DNA of 64,000 bases from Lachnospiraceae bacterium. GTDB lineage: Bacteria; Bacillota; Clostridia; Lachnospirales; Lachnospiraceae. The stretch lies in contig JAETQI010000007.1 in NCBI GenBank assembly GCA_021770755.1, positions 50,498-114,497 of the forward strand, given 5' to 3'. The notes under the pieces were generated by a model. That model did not search any database. It was given only the letters and a program-made list of their open reading frames with translations, and had not been told where the DNA came from. Positions 53,460-62,244 of this stretch are shown piece after piece. The translations under genes and the position numbers were made by a program. Numbering within the stretch: the stretch's first letter is position 1; each line of letters begins with the position of its first letter.

Positions 53460-55343
53460 TTATATGATCTGACGCGCCTGATTCTCATAATACTGCGCCT
53501 GCGCCATATACAGATCGTGATACAGCCCGCTCCCGTCCGCCATCAGCGCCGCATGGCTTCCCCGCTGTACGACCTGTCCCCTGTCAAACACGACGATATC
53601 GTCGCAGAACCGGCACGAGGAGAGTCTGTGGCTGATATAAATGGCTGTCTTGCTGCCCACCATCTCATCAAAGGCGGAGTAGACCTCGTACTCCGCAACC
53701 GGATCCAGTGCCGCCGTAGGCTCATCGAGCAGGATGAACGGTGAATCCTTGTAGAGCGCCCTTGCAATGGCGATCTTCTGCCGCTCGCCGCCCGAAAAGA
53801 GAACGCCCGCATCATCATAACCCTTGCCGACCGGCGTCTCTATGCCGTCAGGCAGCCTGTCGAGCCGCTCGCCAAAACCGGCTTTAACAAGGCTTTCCAC
53901 AACCTTCCCGGCATCGTACTGCTCCCCTGTCGCCACATTTTCCGCTATGGAATAGTCAAACAGGGAAAAATCCTGGAACACTACCGAGAAGAGCCGCATG
54001 TACTCACGGTAATCATACTTGCGGATATCCACCCCGTTCAGATAGATCACACCCTCCGTTGGCTCATACAGCCTGCAGAGCAGCTTGATCATCGTCGTTT
54101 TGCCTGAACCGTTCTTTCCGACAACCGCCATGCGCTCCCCGATGCGCAGCTTTAGGGAAAAATTGCGCAGCGCGTACTCCTCCCGTCCCGGATAGCGGAA
54201 GGACACATCGCAGAATTCCACCTCATACTCGTTATCGCTGCGCTTTTCCACCGGCAGCGATCCCTCGTAAAAGCTTGACCTGATATCCAAAAATTCAAAC
54301 ATGGTGCTCTGTCTGCGCGCAACCAGGAGAAACGCCTGCGCGTCGTGAAGGATATTCTGGACAGCGTTTGTCAGCCGCTCAAAACATGCCACATACCGGA
54401 CGAGCATGCCGGCTGTAAGCCCTCCTCCCGCTGCGATCAACGTCAGAAACAGATAACAGATTCCCCTGACGCCGGCATTCAAGATATTGATGACAAACTC
54501 CCTGCGCCCACCAGTACCCGCCACGAGATCGTCTTTGTATTTCAAAAATTTCATACCGTGAACAAAAGTATACTCCTTTAACAGATCGACCGCGTCATAC
54601 AGCTTCACGTCCTTGCGGTTCTCCATCGATATCCCGTCATATACCGCATAGTACCACATCAGGTTCGTGTCCTCCGGCCTGTCGTCCGTCCAGAGCGCCA
54701 TGTACTCTGTCAGCTTTTTCCCGAAATACCGCTCTGCCGCAACGTTGCAGAGAACTGAAAGCACCAGCACTGCCAAAAACAGATACGTCAGCGCACTTCT
54801 GTGCCCAAACAGCCCATACAGCACCGGGATCAGCATCCCCACCGCAAACAGGGCGTTAAACCCTTGATAGCACAGCTTTTCCAGATTGTCAAAACCGCCA
54901 TAGATCCCGCTTCCCCACCGGTTGTCCTCCTCCATACGGCTGTGCAGCCTGTTGGTATAAGGACTGTCCAGATCCGGATAGTTCATCTCCATATTTTTGA
55001 CTGCCATTCTGGCGTCCAGAAGCTCCCACGAATGCCCCTTGATCACCTCGCTCTCATTGGAGAGCTTCCCAGTGAGCAGACACAGCACGAGTGTCGCCAG
55101 CATCCACCAGACTGCCCTGGGGATCAACTGCCCAGCAGCGGTTCCCTCCTGCAGCCCGTTCAGCACCATGGTAGAGATGTAGATCCCGATATAACCCACG
55201 CAGACGCGGAACAACTGCCGCAATACCGTCACGGCGATAAAGCGGGGAGCCAGCAGATGGATCTCTTTCAAAAGCCGCAGCAGAACCGTCCTCTTTTCGC
55301 GGAAGGTCAGTTTTTCCGTGATCTCTTTACTATTCACATCCAT
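53460..55343 (-). CDS. ABC exporter half-transporter (pair II, second subunit)
   Basis: A 627-residue type I exporter: membrane domain (about 25-340), Walker A GKNGSGKTT, signature FSGGERQK (Phe replaces the usual Leu), Walker B ILLDEPTAALD, switch YISHRLSS. The true start is the ATG at 55343 behind GGAGGTG; the longer open frame upstream is an overlap with the partner gene. It overlaps the partner by 14 bases. Similar in layout to pair I at 25.6-29.2 kb. Confidence 0.92.
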   Translation of the reverse strand: MDVNSKEITEKLTFREKRTVLLRLLKEIHLLAPRFIAVTVLRQLFRVCVGYIGIYISTMVLNGLQEGTAAGQLIPRAVWWMLATLVLCLLTGKLSNESEVIKGHSWELLDARMAVKNMEMNYPDLDSPYTNRLHSRMEEDNRWGSGIYGGFDNLEKLCYQGFNALFAVGMLIPVLYGLFGHRSALTYLFLAVLVLSVLCNVAAERYFGKKLTEYMALWTDDRPEDTNLMWYYAVYDGISMENRKDVKLYDAVDLLKEYTFVHGMKFLKYKDDLVAGTGGRREFVINILNAGVRGICYLFLTLIAAGGGLTAGMLVRYVACFERLTNAVQNILHDAQAFLLVARRQSTMFEFLDIRSSFYEGSLPVEKRSDNEYEVEFCDVSFRYPGREEYALRNFSLKLRIGERMAVVGKNGSGKTTMIKLLCRLYEPTEGVIYLNGVDIRKYDYREYMRLFSVVFQDFSLFDYSIAENVATGEQYDAGKVVESLVKAGFGERLDRLPDGIETPVGKGYDDAGVLFSGGERQKIAIARALYKDSPFILLDEPTAALDPVAEYEVYSAFDEMVGSKTAIYISHRLSSCRFCDDIVVFDRGQVVQRGSHAALMADGSGLYHDLYMAQAQYYENQARQII

Positions 55344-57174
55344 CGATCTGCACCTCCTCCTGTTCTGCCAGATTGTAATAATGGCTCTGCAGCTCATACA
55401 GTCTGCAGTATTCGCCGCCTGCTGCCAGCAGCTCCTCATGACTCCCCTGTTCCGCGATATGGCCGTCCTGCAAAAACATGATCCAGTTCGAAAACTGCGT
55501 GCTGGCAAGCCGGTGCGAGATGAACAGTGCCGTCTTGTCCCGGCAGAGCTTCTGGTATGATTCGTACACCTCCTGCTCCGCAAGCGGATCCAGCGCCGCT
55601 GTCGGCTCATCCAGGAGCAGCACTGGCGCGTCCTTGTATAATGCCCTGGCAAGCAGAAACTTCTGCTCCTGTCCGCCGGACAGACCGATCCCGTCCCCGA
55701 CCAGCCGGTCCGTCATATAGCTTTCCAGCCTGATACCGCGCTCGGAAAAATCCGTATCAAGCCCCGACATGCCAAGCACTTCCTCCACCCTCTTCCTGTC
55801 CACCTCAGCCGCCGGACGGAGTGCGATATTCTCGTCGATCCGGGCAGGCAGGATCATCGTATCCTGAAATACCGCGGCGTAGAGCCGGTAGATATCCTTT
55901 TTCCGGAGCTTCGTAATATCCGCGCCGTTGAGCCGGATCGTTCCTCTGGTTGGCGCATACATGCCCATCATCAGCTTTAACAGCGTGCTCTTTCCCGCGC
56001 CGTTGAGACCGACCAGCGCGACATGCTCCCCCTTCCCGATCTGAAAGCTCAGGTCAGAGATCACGTCCTTCCCGCTGCCCGGATAGGCAAAGCTGACATG
56101 GTCAAACTCGATCTCCACGCCCTCTGACACATCCGGCATCCCGCATTCCGCGCATTCGGTATCCTCCGCCGGAATATCGAGAAAAGTGCGCAGGTCATTC
56201 ATTTTGATGTTGGCAGTCCGGATCATGCTCATCTGATCCACCAGGCTGGTCACCCATGCCGAAAAACCTGTGATCGCACCGAAAAACAGCATAAAATCGC
56301 CCATGCCGATCCTCCCCTGCGCCACCTGTATGATCAGATATGCGTACGCGAGGCTGTCCCTGCAGAAATTCAGCCAGCAGCTAACCAGATGCGTCTCGTA
56401 TTCCTTCCTGCGGCGGATCCGCAGGATCTCCCGCTCCTCCCCCTGGAATCTCCGGATCTGCCCCGCAAGCCACCCTTTCATGCCATAGACGCGGATATCT
56501 TTGCCTGTCCGCTTATCCCCGCACTCCCCGATGGTATAGAACAGTCTCTTTTCCGCAGCCGCATAGTCATCCTTCGTGCGCTCATAGCAGACATTTTCCC
56601 TCCGTCGGAAAAAATACGTTATTATAGAAGACAGCAGCAGGAGCACGATCACGAGAACATGCAGCTTTGACAGGATCCCGGAGTACAGGAAAAAACATGC
56701 CACACCCGTGATCACCTGCGGGATCTGGTCAAAAAATACAGAAGTGCCGCTGGCGTCCCCGCTCCGAACCGAATTGATGGCGCGCCGGTAAAGCTTGTAA
56801 AATTCCCCGTCCTCCGCATAGGCATAACTGCACTGCAGCGAGACCAGGAACAGCCGCTGGACGAAAAAGGTGTTTCTGCATTCATTGTGATGATAGTAGG
56901 CACGCTTTGACAAGTAGCCGTGAATCCCCTGCAGGATCAGCAGACACCCCACCATACTGCCAAGCACACGCAGCACGCGCATCGGTTCCGCCTTCTGCAG
57001 CAGCAGGTCGACCGCCACCTTTGGCAGATAGATCCCAAACAGCGGCAGCGCGGTCCCTGTCAGTGTGGTGACCGCAAGAAAAATCAGGATCCTTTTGTCC
57101 CATTTCCAGCTCTCTTTTGCCAGAAACCACGCATTCTGAACGATGCTGTCATTTCTCTGTCTGATCTCCTCCAT
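55330..57174 (-). CDS. ABC exporter half-transporter (pair II, first subunit)
   Basis: A 614-residue type I exporter: membrane domain (about 25-330), Walker A GLNGAGKST, signature LSGGQEQK, Walker B LLLDEPTAALD, switch FISHRLAS. ATG at 57174 with GGAGGAG upstream. It begins after a terminator and is coupled to the second subunit, making a heterodimer. Upstream, the 8-bp sequence ATGCGCTT occurs twice at a 10-base period (57197-57214), of unknown meaning. No regulator or cargo gene is adjacent. Confidence 0.92.
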   Translation of the reverse strand: MEEIRQRNDSIVQNAWFLAKESWKWDKRILIFLAVTTLTGTALPLFGIYLPKVAVDLLLQKAEPMRVLRVLGSMVGCLLILQGIHGYLSKRAYYHHNECRNTFFVQRLFLVSLQCSYAYAEDGEFYKLYRRAINSVRSGDASGTSVFFDQIPQVITGVACFFLYSGILSKLHVLVIVLLLLSSIITYFFRRRENVCYERTKDDYAAAEKRLFYTIGECGDKRTGKDIRVYGMKGWLAGQIRRFQGEEREILRIRRRKEYETHLVSCWLNFCRDSLAYAYLIIQVAQGRIGMGDFMLFFGAITGFSAWVTSLVDQMSMIRTANIKMNDLRTFLDIPAEDTECAECGMPDVSEGVEIEFDHVSFAYPGSGKDVISDLSFQIGKGEHVALVGLNGAGKSTLLKLMMGMYAPTRGTIRLNGADITKLRKKDIYRLYAAVFQDTMILPARIDENIALRPAAEVDRKRVEEVLGMSGLDTDFSERGIRLESYMTDRLVGDGIGLSGGQEQKFLLARALYKDAPVLLLDEPTAALDPLAEQEVYESYQKLCRDKTALFISHRLASTQFSNWIMFLQDGHIAEQGSHEELLAAGGEYCRLYELQSHYYNLAEQEEVQIDGCE

Positions 57175-57290
57175 ATATTCTCTCCTCCATATTTTAATGC
57201 GCTTTTATGCGCTTCTTCCTGTCTGGCACGCAGAAACCGCGCAAGTTCATATGTTACACGGGGACTTTACCACGCGGCTGTACAGAAAAG

Positions 57291-57321
57291 AAAAAACGCG
57301 CACAAAAGGTCTCTTCTGCGC
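57291..57321 (-). terminator. Terminator before ABC pair II
   Basis: On the minus strand TGCGC-type arms (57317-57321 with 57298-57302, extended by AAG/CTT pairs with a bulge) are followed by six T (57291-57296). It would end transcripts from the promoter at 57607-57635. Confidence 0.65.
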
Positions 57322-57345
57322 ACGAATGGTTTTTTAATAGGATGA

Positions 57346-57590
57346 TCATTGCATATTGCTGTAAATGTAGATCGCGGTATTGTGGGCAAACGCCTCGATA
57401 TACACGATATCCTCCGGCAGAAGCCACAGCGTCACACGGCAGGCTTCCCGTCCGCAGACTCCCCGGCGTCTGTCAGGATCACCCGCTGTCTTTCCTGCCC
57501 ACTGTACCGCGCATATATACGTTCCATGCAGATACCGGCCTGATCCGCATCGGGACACTCCCAGATGCAAAAAGCAATGTCTCCCTCCAA
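57346..57590 (-). pseudogene. Possible decayed response-regulator fragment (LytTR-like)
   Basis: After a consensus promoter the minus strand encodes IAFCIWECPDADQAGICMER, which resembles the opening of a receiver domain, and stops after about 45 codons at 57432. Another frame then reads LPEDIVYIEAFAHNTAIYIY, resembling the middle of a LytTR DNA-binding domain, and stops at 57346. Total length is far below a normal LytTR regulator (about 240 residues). The likely reading is an internal deletion plus frameshift. No good ATG exists. Tentative. Confidence 0.4.
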
Positions 57591-57606
57591 TCCCTCTGTC
57601 AGCTTT

Positions 57607-57635
57607 ATTATAAAATTTTGTTGTATTTTTGTCAA
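57607..57635 (-). promoter_or_regulatory. Consensus promoter reading into the decayed regulator fragment
   Basis: Perfect TTGACA (57630-57635) and perfect TATAAT (57607-57612) with a 17-base spacer on the minus strand, followed by GGAGGGAGA as a possible ribosome site. Confidence 0.8.
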
Positions 57636-57643
57636 TAAGCCTA

Positions 57644-57672
57644 TTCCATCCACAACGTCGTTGCGGTATAAT
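57644..57672 (+). promoter_or_regulatory. Promoter and small palindrome of the esterase gene
   Basis: TATAAT (57667-57672) with a weak TTCCAT 17 bases upstream. The spacer holds the palindrome CAACG-T-CGTTG (57653-57663). The start codon is 41 bases after the -10. Confidence 0.55.
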
Positions 57673-57712
57673 AGAGCCAACAATAAACCAATATTTGAAG
57701 GGAGTCCTATAT

Positions 57713-58723
57713 ATGTTTTCAACATTTGACACGTTAACTGATATTCTGTCCGTTCCGGGAATGAAAAAGTGGTTTCACTCGCTCTTCCTGGAAGGCCAGC
57801 TTGACTGGTTTCCCAGCGAATCATGGGATCAGCCGTTGCGGCTTGCCGCTTTCCGGGGACAGACGCCGTGGGGCGGTAACCTGCAGGGACTAGCGGAGCA
57901 GATCGTCGATATGGCAAATCTGGTGCTGGATCTGCAATCCGGCAAAAGGCAGTGCCTGCACCTGCATGACTGGAATGCCTGGGAACCCTGTGAGGACGCG
58001 GACCTGCTGGATCCGGAGCAGTCTTTTCTCATCGCACCGCCAGTCCTGACGACAGACGCCCCGGCAAGACCTGCGCTGATCATCTGCCCGGGCGGCGGCT
58101 ATGAATTTGTCAGCTTTCAGAATGAAGGCACACCCATCCAGATCATAACTGAACAGAGAGGGTATGCATCTTTCATGCTCCGCTACAGGATCGCCCCCTC
58201 CCGCTATCCAAAACCACAGATGGATCTGCTGGCAGCGATCCGGTATGTCAGGGAACACGCTGCCGCCTATCACGTTGACCCTGACCGGATCGGTATCATC
58301 GGCTTTTCAGCCGGAGGCCATCTGTGCGCATCGGCTGCTGCACTGTATCAGACACTGCTGCCGGAGGGCAGACCCAACGCAGTTGTCTTAGGATATCCGG
58401 TCATCAGTCTTGAAAAAGATATCGCACATGAAGGCAGTGCGCTGGCGCTGATCGGAGCGGACGACGCGGCGCTGCGTCATGATCTTTCTGTTGAAAACCT
58501 GATCCATCCCGATTACCCGCCGACATTTGCATGGGCGTGCCGGGACGACGGAACCGTTCCATGCGAAAATACAGAAAGGCTCGAAGCCAGACTGAAAGAG
58601 CTGGGGATCGCACATGAATGTCACTACTACCCGACAGGCGGACATGGCTGCGGACTCGCATACGACAATTCCGCCTGGCATTGGAGTCTTGACATGATGT
58701 CCTTTTTAGAGAAGCATCTGTAA
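57713..58723 (+). CDS. Alpha/beta-hydrolase carbohydrate esterase-like protein
   Basis: A 336-residue serine hydrolase. An N-terminal region (about 1-95) precedes the alpha/beta core. Oxyanion motif CPGGGY (125-130), nucleophile S199 in GFSAGG, acid at D278/D279 in CRDDGTVP, and H311 in GGHGCG. The pattern resembles acetyl-xylan and other carbohydrate esterases lacking a signal peptide. The N-terminal region resembles no domain I recognise. ATG at 57713 with GAAGGGAG upstream. It stands alone under its own promoter. Confidence 0.85.
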   Translation: MFSTFDTLTDILSVPGMKKWFHSLFLEGQLDWFPSESWDQPLRLAAFRGQTPWGGNLQGLAEQIVDMANLVLDLQSGKRQCLHLHDWNAWEPCEDADLLDPEQSFLIAPPVLTTDAPARPALIICPGGGYEFVSFQNEGTPIQIITEQRGYASFMLRYRIAPSRYPKPQMDLLAAIRYVREHAAAYHVDPDRIGIIGFSAGGHLCASAAALYQTLLPEGRPNAVVLGYPVISLEKDIAHEGSALALIGADDAALRHDLSVENLIHPDYPPTFAWACRDDGTVPCENTERLEARLKELGIAHECHYYPTGGHGCGLAYDNSAWHWSLDMMSFLEKHL

Positions 58724-58746
58724 TCAAACACGCTCTAATCCGGTCT

Positions 58747-60435
58747 TTATGACAGCGCGAGCTTTCCAGCCAGATAATCCCTCACGGCAACAACCGCTTC
58801 CTCTGTATAGGGCAGCGGCAGCCCCAGGGTGTTTACTGCCTCATTATATTCCATAGAGCCGCCCATTCCGCACAGCTTTTTGTAGACAGCCAATCCCTTT
58901 TCCCTGTCAGACTCATAGATGAGGCGCATGCTGACCGCAGAAATATCAGATAACGCATAGCTGACCAGATACCTGGGAAACATATAAACTCCCTTATCCT
59001 GCACCAGCAGCGCCCCTGCATCCATATAATTCCTGCACACACTGTAATCGATGCCCGCATCATAGATCTCCGTCAGCCGGTTGTACTCGGCAATGACCGT
59101 TTCAGGCTGGAAAGTGTCTGCCGTATATAAAAACGTCTCGAACTCATGTGTCATACAGAAGCTGCAGATCTCCTGCAAAACCGTGATCAGGTGCGTCTCC
59201 ACAAACTGTCCTGCCCGCCCGCCAAAAAACAGGGGCGCATACTCATAGCTGAACTGTTCCATAACTTTTGACGGGATTTCCGACAGGTCATTGGGCATTT
59301 CCCAATACTCCGGCACAGAGAAGCGGTCCATGCTCTGTTTCATCTGGATCGCGTGTCCAAACTCATGTACCAGAATATCCACATCCGAGTGGCGCCCAGT
59401 GCAGTTGCCAAAGATAAACGGCAGCTTTTCCGTGTAAATTTCCGTACAGAACCCCATTCCGGTTATTTTGTGGTCTGATCTTGCACAGTCAAAATAACCG
59501 CCGGATCGCATTGTCTCAAACAACGCCGAGAAATCCTTGTCCATCTGTCCGTACATCCTGCTGGCCTGCTCCAGCAAAAATCCAGCATCTCCCAGCGGTG
59601 CCGGATTGCCCGACTCAAAATAAATCCCTGTGTCATCAGCAGTATACCGGGTCAGACCGAGACGTTTTTTGAATTCCATGTACAAACGCTTTTTCAGCGG
59701 AACAAGCTCCCTGCGCACAAGCCGGCACAAGCTGACAAGCTCCTTTTCCCCATAGGAGTACCGCCCTTTTTCCATGTTGGCATATTCCAGATAAGACGCA
59801 TACCCGTTTGCTCTGGCAATCCGGCCGCGTACTTCTACAAGTTCCTTCAGCACATTCAAAAATTCTTCGCTCTTGGCAGCAAATGCTTTTCGTGCGGCTT
59901 CCCTGGCACTTTTCCTGGCAGCCAGATCCCGGCTCTCCTTATACTTTGACAACTCTGCAGAGGATATTTCTTTCCCTTCATATGTAAACCTCATGGCGGA
60001 TATCATGCCCTGGTATTGGGCGATCAGTTCCTGCTCCCGGCCAAGCAGTTCTAAGCCGTTCTTACCCAGGGCAAGTTCCTTCTCGATTTTTCGCAAAAAC
60101 TGCCGCCCAAATTTGTCATCGATCGCATCGCGATAAGGACTTGCGAGCAGTGCGTCATAGATGGGCGAGAGGTCTGTCATGGCCGCCTGGGTCTGCGTAT
60201 ACTGCATCTCTTCCTGATAAAATCTGTCCGTGCAGTCCTGATAGCATCGGATAAAAGCCACCGTCTCCATCGTCTCAACACAGACCCTGTCAGTAAAAAA
60301 ACTTTCAAGCGCGTTGCTCAGTTCATTCATCGTGTTTGCACCGCGGATCTCCAAGGCATATTTTGCGATCCTCTGCGCGTACGCCGTGTAATCCGGCCGA
60401 TTATAATGAATCTCTGCAAATCTTTTTTTGTTCAT
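58747..60435 (-). CDS. M3-family oligoendopeptidase (PepF-like)
   Basis: A 562-residue soluble zinc peptidase of the M3 (thimet/oligopeptidase F) family. The zinc site is H357-E358-F-G-H361 with a third ligand probably E386 (SEIPSKVMEQF). Such enzymes cut short peptides in the cytoplasm. ATG at 60435 with GGGAGG upstream replaces a longer frame lacking a ribosome site. Housekeeping-type gene, convergent with the esterase gene, whose stop is 23 bases away. Confidence 0.93.
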   Translation of the reverse strand: MNKKRFAEIHYNRPDYTAYAQRIAKYALEIRGANTMNELSNALESFFTDRVCVETMETVAFIRCYQDCTDRFYQEEMQYTQTQAAMTDLSPIYDALLASPYRDAIDDKFGRQFLRKIEKELALGKNGLELLGREQELIAQYQGMISAMRFTYEGKEISSAELSKYKESRDLAARKSAREAARKAFAAKSEEFLNVLKELVEVRGRIARANGYASYLEYANMEKGRYSYGEKELVSLCRLVRRELVPLKKRLYMEFKKRLGLTRYTADDTGIYFESGNPAPLGDAGFLLEQASRMYGQMDKDFSALFETMRSGGYFDCARSDHKITGMGFCTEIYTEKLPFIFGNCTGRHSDVDILVHEFGHAIQMKQSMDRFSVPEYWEMPNDLSEIPSKVMEQFSYEYAPLFFGGRAGQFVETHLITVLQEICSFCMTHEFETFLYTADTFQPETVIAEYNRLTEIYDAGIDYSVCRNYMDAGALLVQDKGVYMFPRYLVSYALSDISAVSMRLIYESDREKGLAVYKKLCGMGGSMEYNEAVNTLGLPLPYTEEAVVAVRDYLAGKLALS

Positions 60436-60630
60436 AATGGTATCCCTCCCGACACAGCTTCTTTTATTTATTTTATCGTCATCTTTTCCACTTTTTATCA
60501 CAGATTTTGTGGAAACAATCCCTTTTGTGATGCCTGCAGGAAACATCGATCCGCTTTATAGCACTTCATTTCAAGGAGGTTCCATATAAATTGCAAGTGT
60601 AACGAGAATGTAATCGACCTAATTCAAGGC

Positions 60631-60749
60631 TTATTCGTGTGCCGCGGCAATATTTTGAAGTATCCTTGAAAGGCTGTAAAATCAATGATTTCATGGCAAA
60701 ACAAGGCGCTTGCTACACCATTACTACACCATTTTTGAAAGAGCCTTGA
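60631..60749 (+). repeat. Direct repeat copy 1 flanking the toxin-antitoxin/integrase tract
   Basis: About 119 bases closely match 61943-62062, including the identical stretches AAAATCAATGATTT and ACACCATTTTTGAAAGAGCC. It lies where base composition drops. It may be an attachment-site remnant or the end of an integrated element. The interval 60436-60630 upstream holds only the leader of the M3 gene. Confidence 0.75.
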
Positions 60750-60878
60750 GCAAAATAAATTCATTTGCAGGATGGCAGTTTTCTTTATGAAAGTGAAACT
60801 GCCATTTGCCATAGAAAAATCAGGGGAAACATAATAAAATGTATCGTTAAGTAAAATAAAGAAAGATTTTTACAAAGG

Positions 60879-60907
60879 TTGCTTTTTAGAGAATAGTAAA
60901 GTAGAAT
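60879..60907 (+). promoter_or_regulatory. Candidate promoter of the toxin-antitoxin pair
   Basis: TTGCTT (60879-60884) and TAGAAT (60902-60907) are 17 bases apart, 50 bases before the antitoxin ATG. Both elements are imperfect. Confidence 0.4.
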
Positions 60908-60956
60908 ATAGGTAATGATAAAATTAAGATAAAATATTGATAAGGAGTGGATGCTT

Positions 60957-61217
60957 ATGTTACAGATTAGACCTGTTTCAGATTTGAGAAATAAGTTTCC
61001 TGATATTGAGAAAATTGTAAATGCGGGAGAACCGGTATATTTAACAAAAAACGGATATGGAGCAATGGTGGTGCTTAGTCTTGAAGAATATTCAAAGTTG
61101 ACGGATGGTGTTGAAGCTGCACTGGATAAAGCAGATAGGTTTGCAGCAGAAAACGATACACGGATGAGCCACGAAGAAGTTTTTGGAGGATTACGGAGGA
61201 AGATAAATGTTCCGTAA
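60957..61217 (+). CDS. Phd/YefM-type antitoxin
   Basis: An 86-residue protein with the Phd/YefM pattern: VSDLRNKFPDIEKIVNAGEP near the N terminus and VYLTKNGYGAMVVLSLEEY, followed by a charged C-terminal tail that would neutralise the toxin. ATG at 60957 is chosen because AAGGAG lies nine bases upstream (an ATG at 60951 is too close). It overlaps the toxin start by 11 bases, the usual layout of a type II module. Confidence 0.88.
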   Translation: MLQIRPVSDLRNKFPDIEKIVNAGEPVYLTKNGYGAMVVLSLEEYSKLTDGVEAALDKADRFAAENDTRMSHEEVFGGLRRKINVP

Positions 61218-61536
61218 AAAGTACAGATTGAGCTATCTGCCACTTTTTTATATCGACCTTGATGAAAAAGTAACCTATATTGCAGAAAGGCTAAAGAACC
61301 CAAAAGCTGCAAATGACCTATTGAATAAGGTGGAGTCCGCTATTATGGAGCGGCTTCCGGTGGCTGAATCTTTTGAACCATATCATTCTGTCCGGGAGCG
61401 CAGATATTCTTATTATCGTATTTATGTGGATAATTATATTATTTATTATGTAGTGATTGATGACGATCCGAATGATTTGGTTATGGAAGTTAGAAGATTC
61501 CTTTATAATAGGCAAAATGGGGATAATCTGGTGTAG
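61207..61536 (+). CDS. RelE/ParE-superfamily toxin
   Basis: A 109-residue protein with the RelE/ParE fold pattern: YIDLDEKVTYIAERLKNPKA (helices), then SVRERRYSYYRIYVDNYIIYY and VMEVRRFLYNR (strands). It would cut mRNA on the ribosome or poison gyrase, depending on subfamily, which cannot be decided here. Start within the antitoxin gene, GGAGGA upstream. Intact in length, so probably functional. Confidence 0.85.
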   Translation: MFRKKYRLSYLPLFYIDLDEKVTYIAERLKNPKAANDLLNKVESAIMERLPVAESFEPYHSVRERRYSYYRIYVDNYIIYYVVIDDDPNDLVMEVRRFLYNRQNGDNLV

Positions 61537-61576
61537 TAATAATTGATGCAACGAAGAATAATCGTGCGTTATCCGT

Positions 61577-61777
61577 ATGGATCATCAGCTTGTCAGGGAA
61601 CGAGACGGAAAGTATTTTGTGGAGAAAACAAAGACCGAGTGCGGATGCCGTTTTATCCCTATTACAGAAGAAGTCTATCGAAGCCTGAAAAATATCCTTG
61701 ACAGTCGCAAGAGGATGAAAACAGAACTGATTGCTGATGGATACAGCAGCTTTCTTCTACTGGACAAGGATAATTAG
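61577..61777 (+). pseudogene. Tyrosine integrase fragment
   Basis: The 66 residues resemble an internal piece of Tn916-type integrases: MDHQLVRERDGKYFVEKTKT, then CRFIPITEEVYRSL and GYSSFLLLDKDN. The N-terminal domain and the catalytic C-terminal Arg-His-Tyr part are missing, so it is a remnant. The rest of the interval to 61942 shows no gene. Confidence 0.8.
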
Positions 61778-61942
61778 CTGAAAGCAGCGTTGCATATCGA
61801 AAACGAAATGCGGCGAAGCAGATGGCGAAAATATTAGACTTTAAAACTGATACGCAAGGGAAACAAAGAAAAAAGTGCCTAAATGCCTGAAATATCAAGG
61901 CTTGAAGGCTTATAAAAGGATATAAAAGATATGGTAAAAATA

Positions 61943-62062
61943 TTATTTGTGTACCACGGCAATATCTTGAAAAGTCTTGGAAAATCCTGTAAAATCAATG
62001 ATTTTACGGCAAGGAAAGGCGCTTACTACACCACTACTACACCATTTTTGAAAGAGCCTTGA
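61943..62062 (+). repeat. Direct repeat copy 2
   Basis: About 120 bases in the same orientation as 60631-60749 and closely similar. Together the copies bracket 1.2 kb with the toxin-antitoxin pair and integrase remnant. The following 180 bases (to 62244) hold no gene; they include GCTGCAGC within a short palindrome near 62197. Confidence 0.75.
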
Positions 62063-62244
62063 AATGACAATCCCTATGCTAAATATCCCTTTAATAAGGG
62101 AATAGTAAAATGATTAAAACTATCTTATGACACGGATTGGGTAGATGCTGTGTCTCACAATTCGATTTTAAAGTTACTACAATAAAAACAGAGCGACTAA
62201 AGCTGCAGCTTGTCTTGTAAATACAAAATGTAAGAGAAGAATCT

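Noticed and set aside
53405..53470. ATCATA/TATGAT inverted repeat after ABC pair II
   Set aside because: Only six AT-rich base pairs with a long loop; too weak to call a terminator.
55344..55652. N-terminal extension of the ABC exporter gene ending at 53460
   Set aside because: The extra 103 residues are Arg/Ser-rich, overlap the coding region of the partner gene in another frame, and a strong ribosome site marks the ATG at 55343.
60624..60812. Minus-strand frame of 62 codons across repeat copy 1
   Set aside because: Lies mostly within the direct repeat; not kept as a frame in copy 2.
60785..61312. Minus-strand frame of 175 codons opposite the antitoxin
   Set aside because: Antisense to an intact toxin-antitoxin pair that has good ribosome sites and family motifs.
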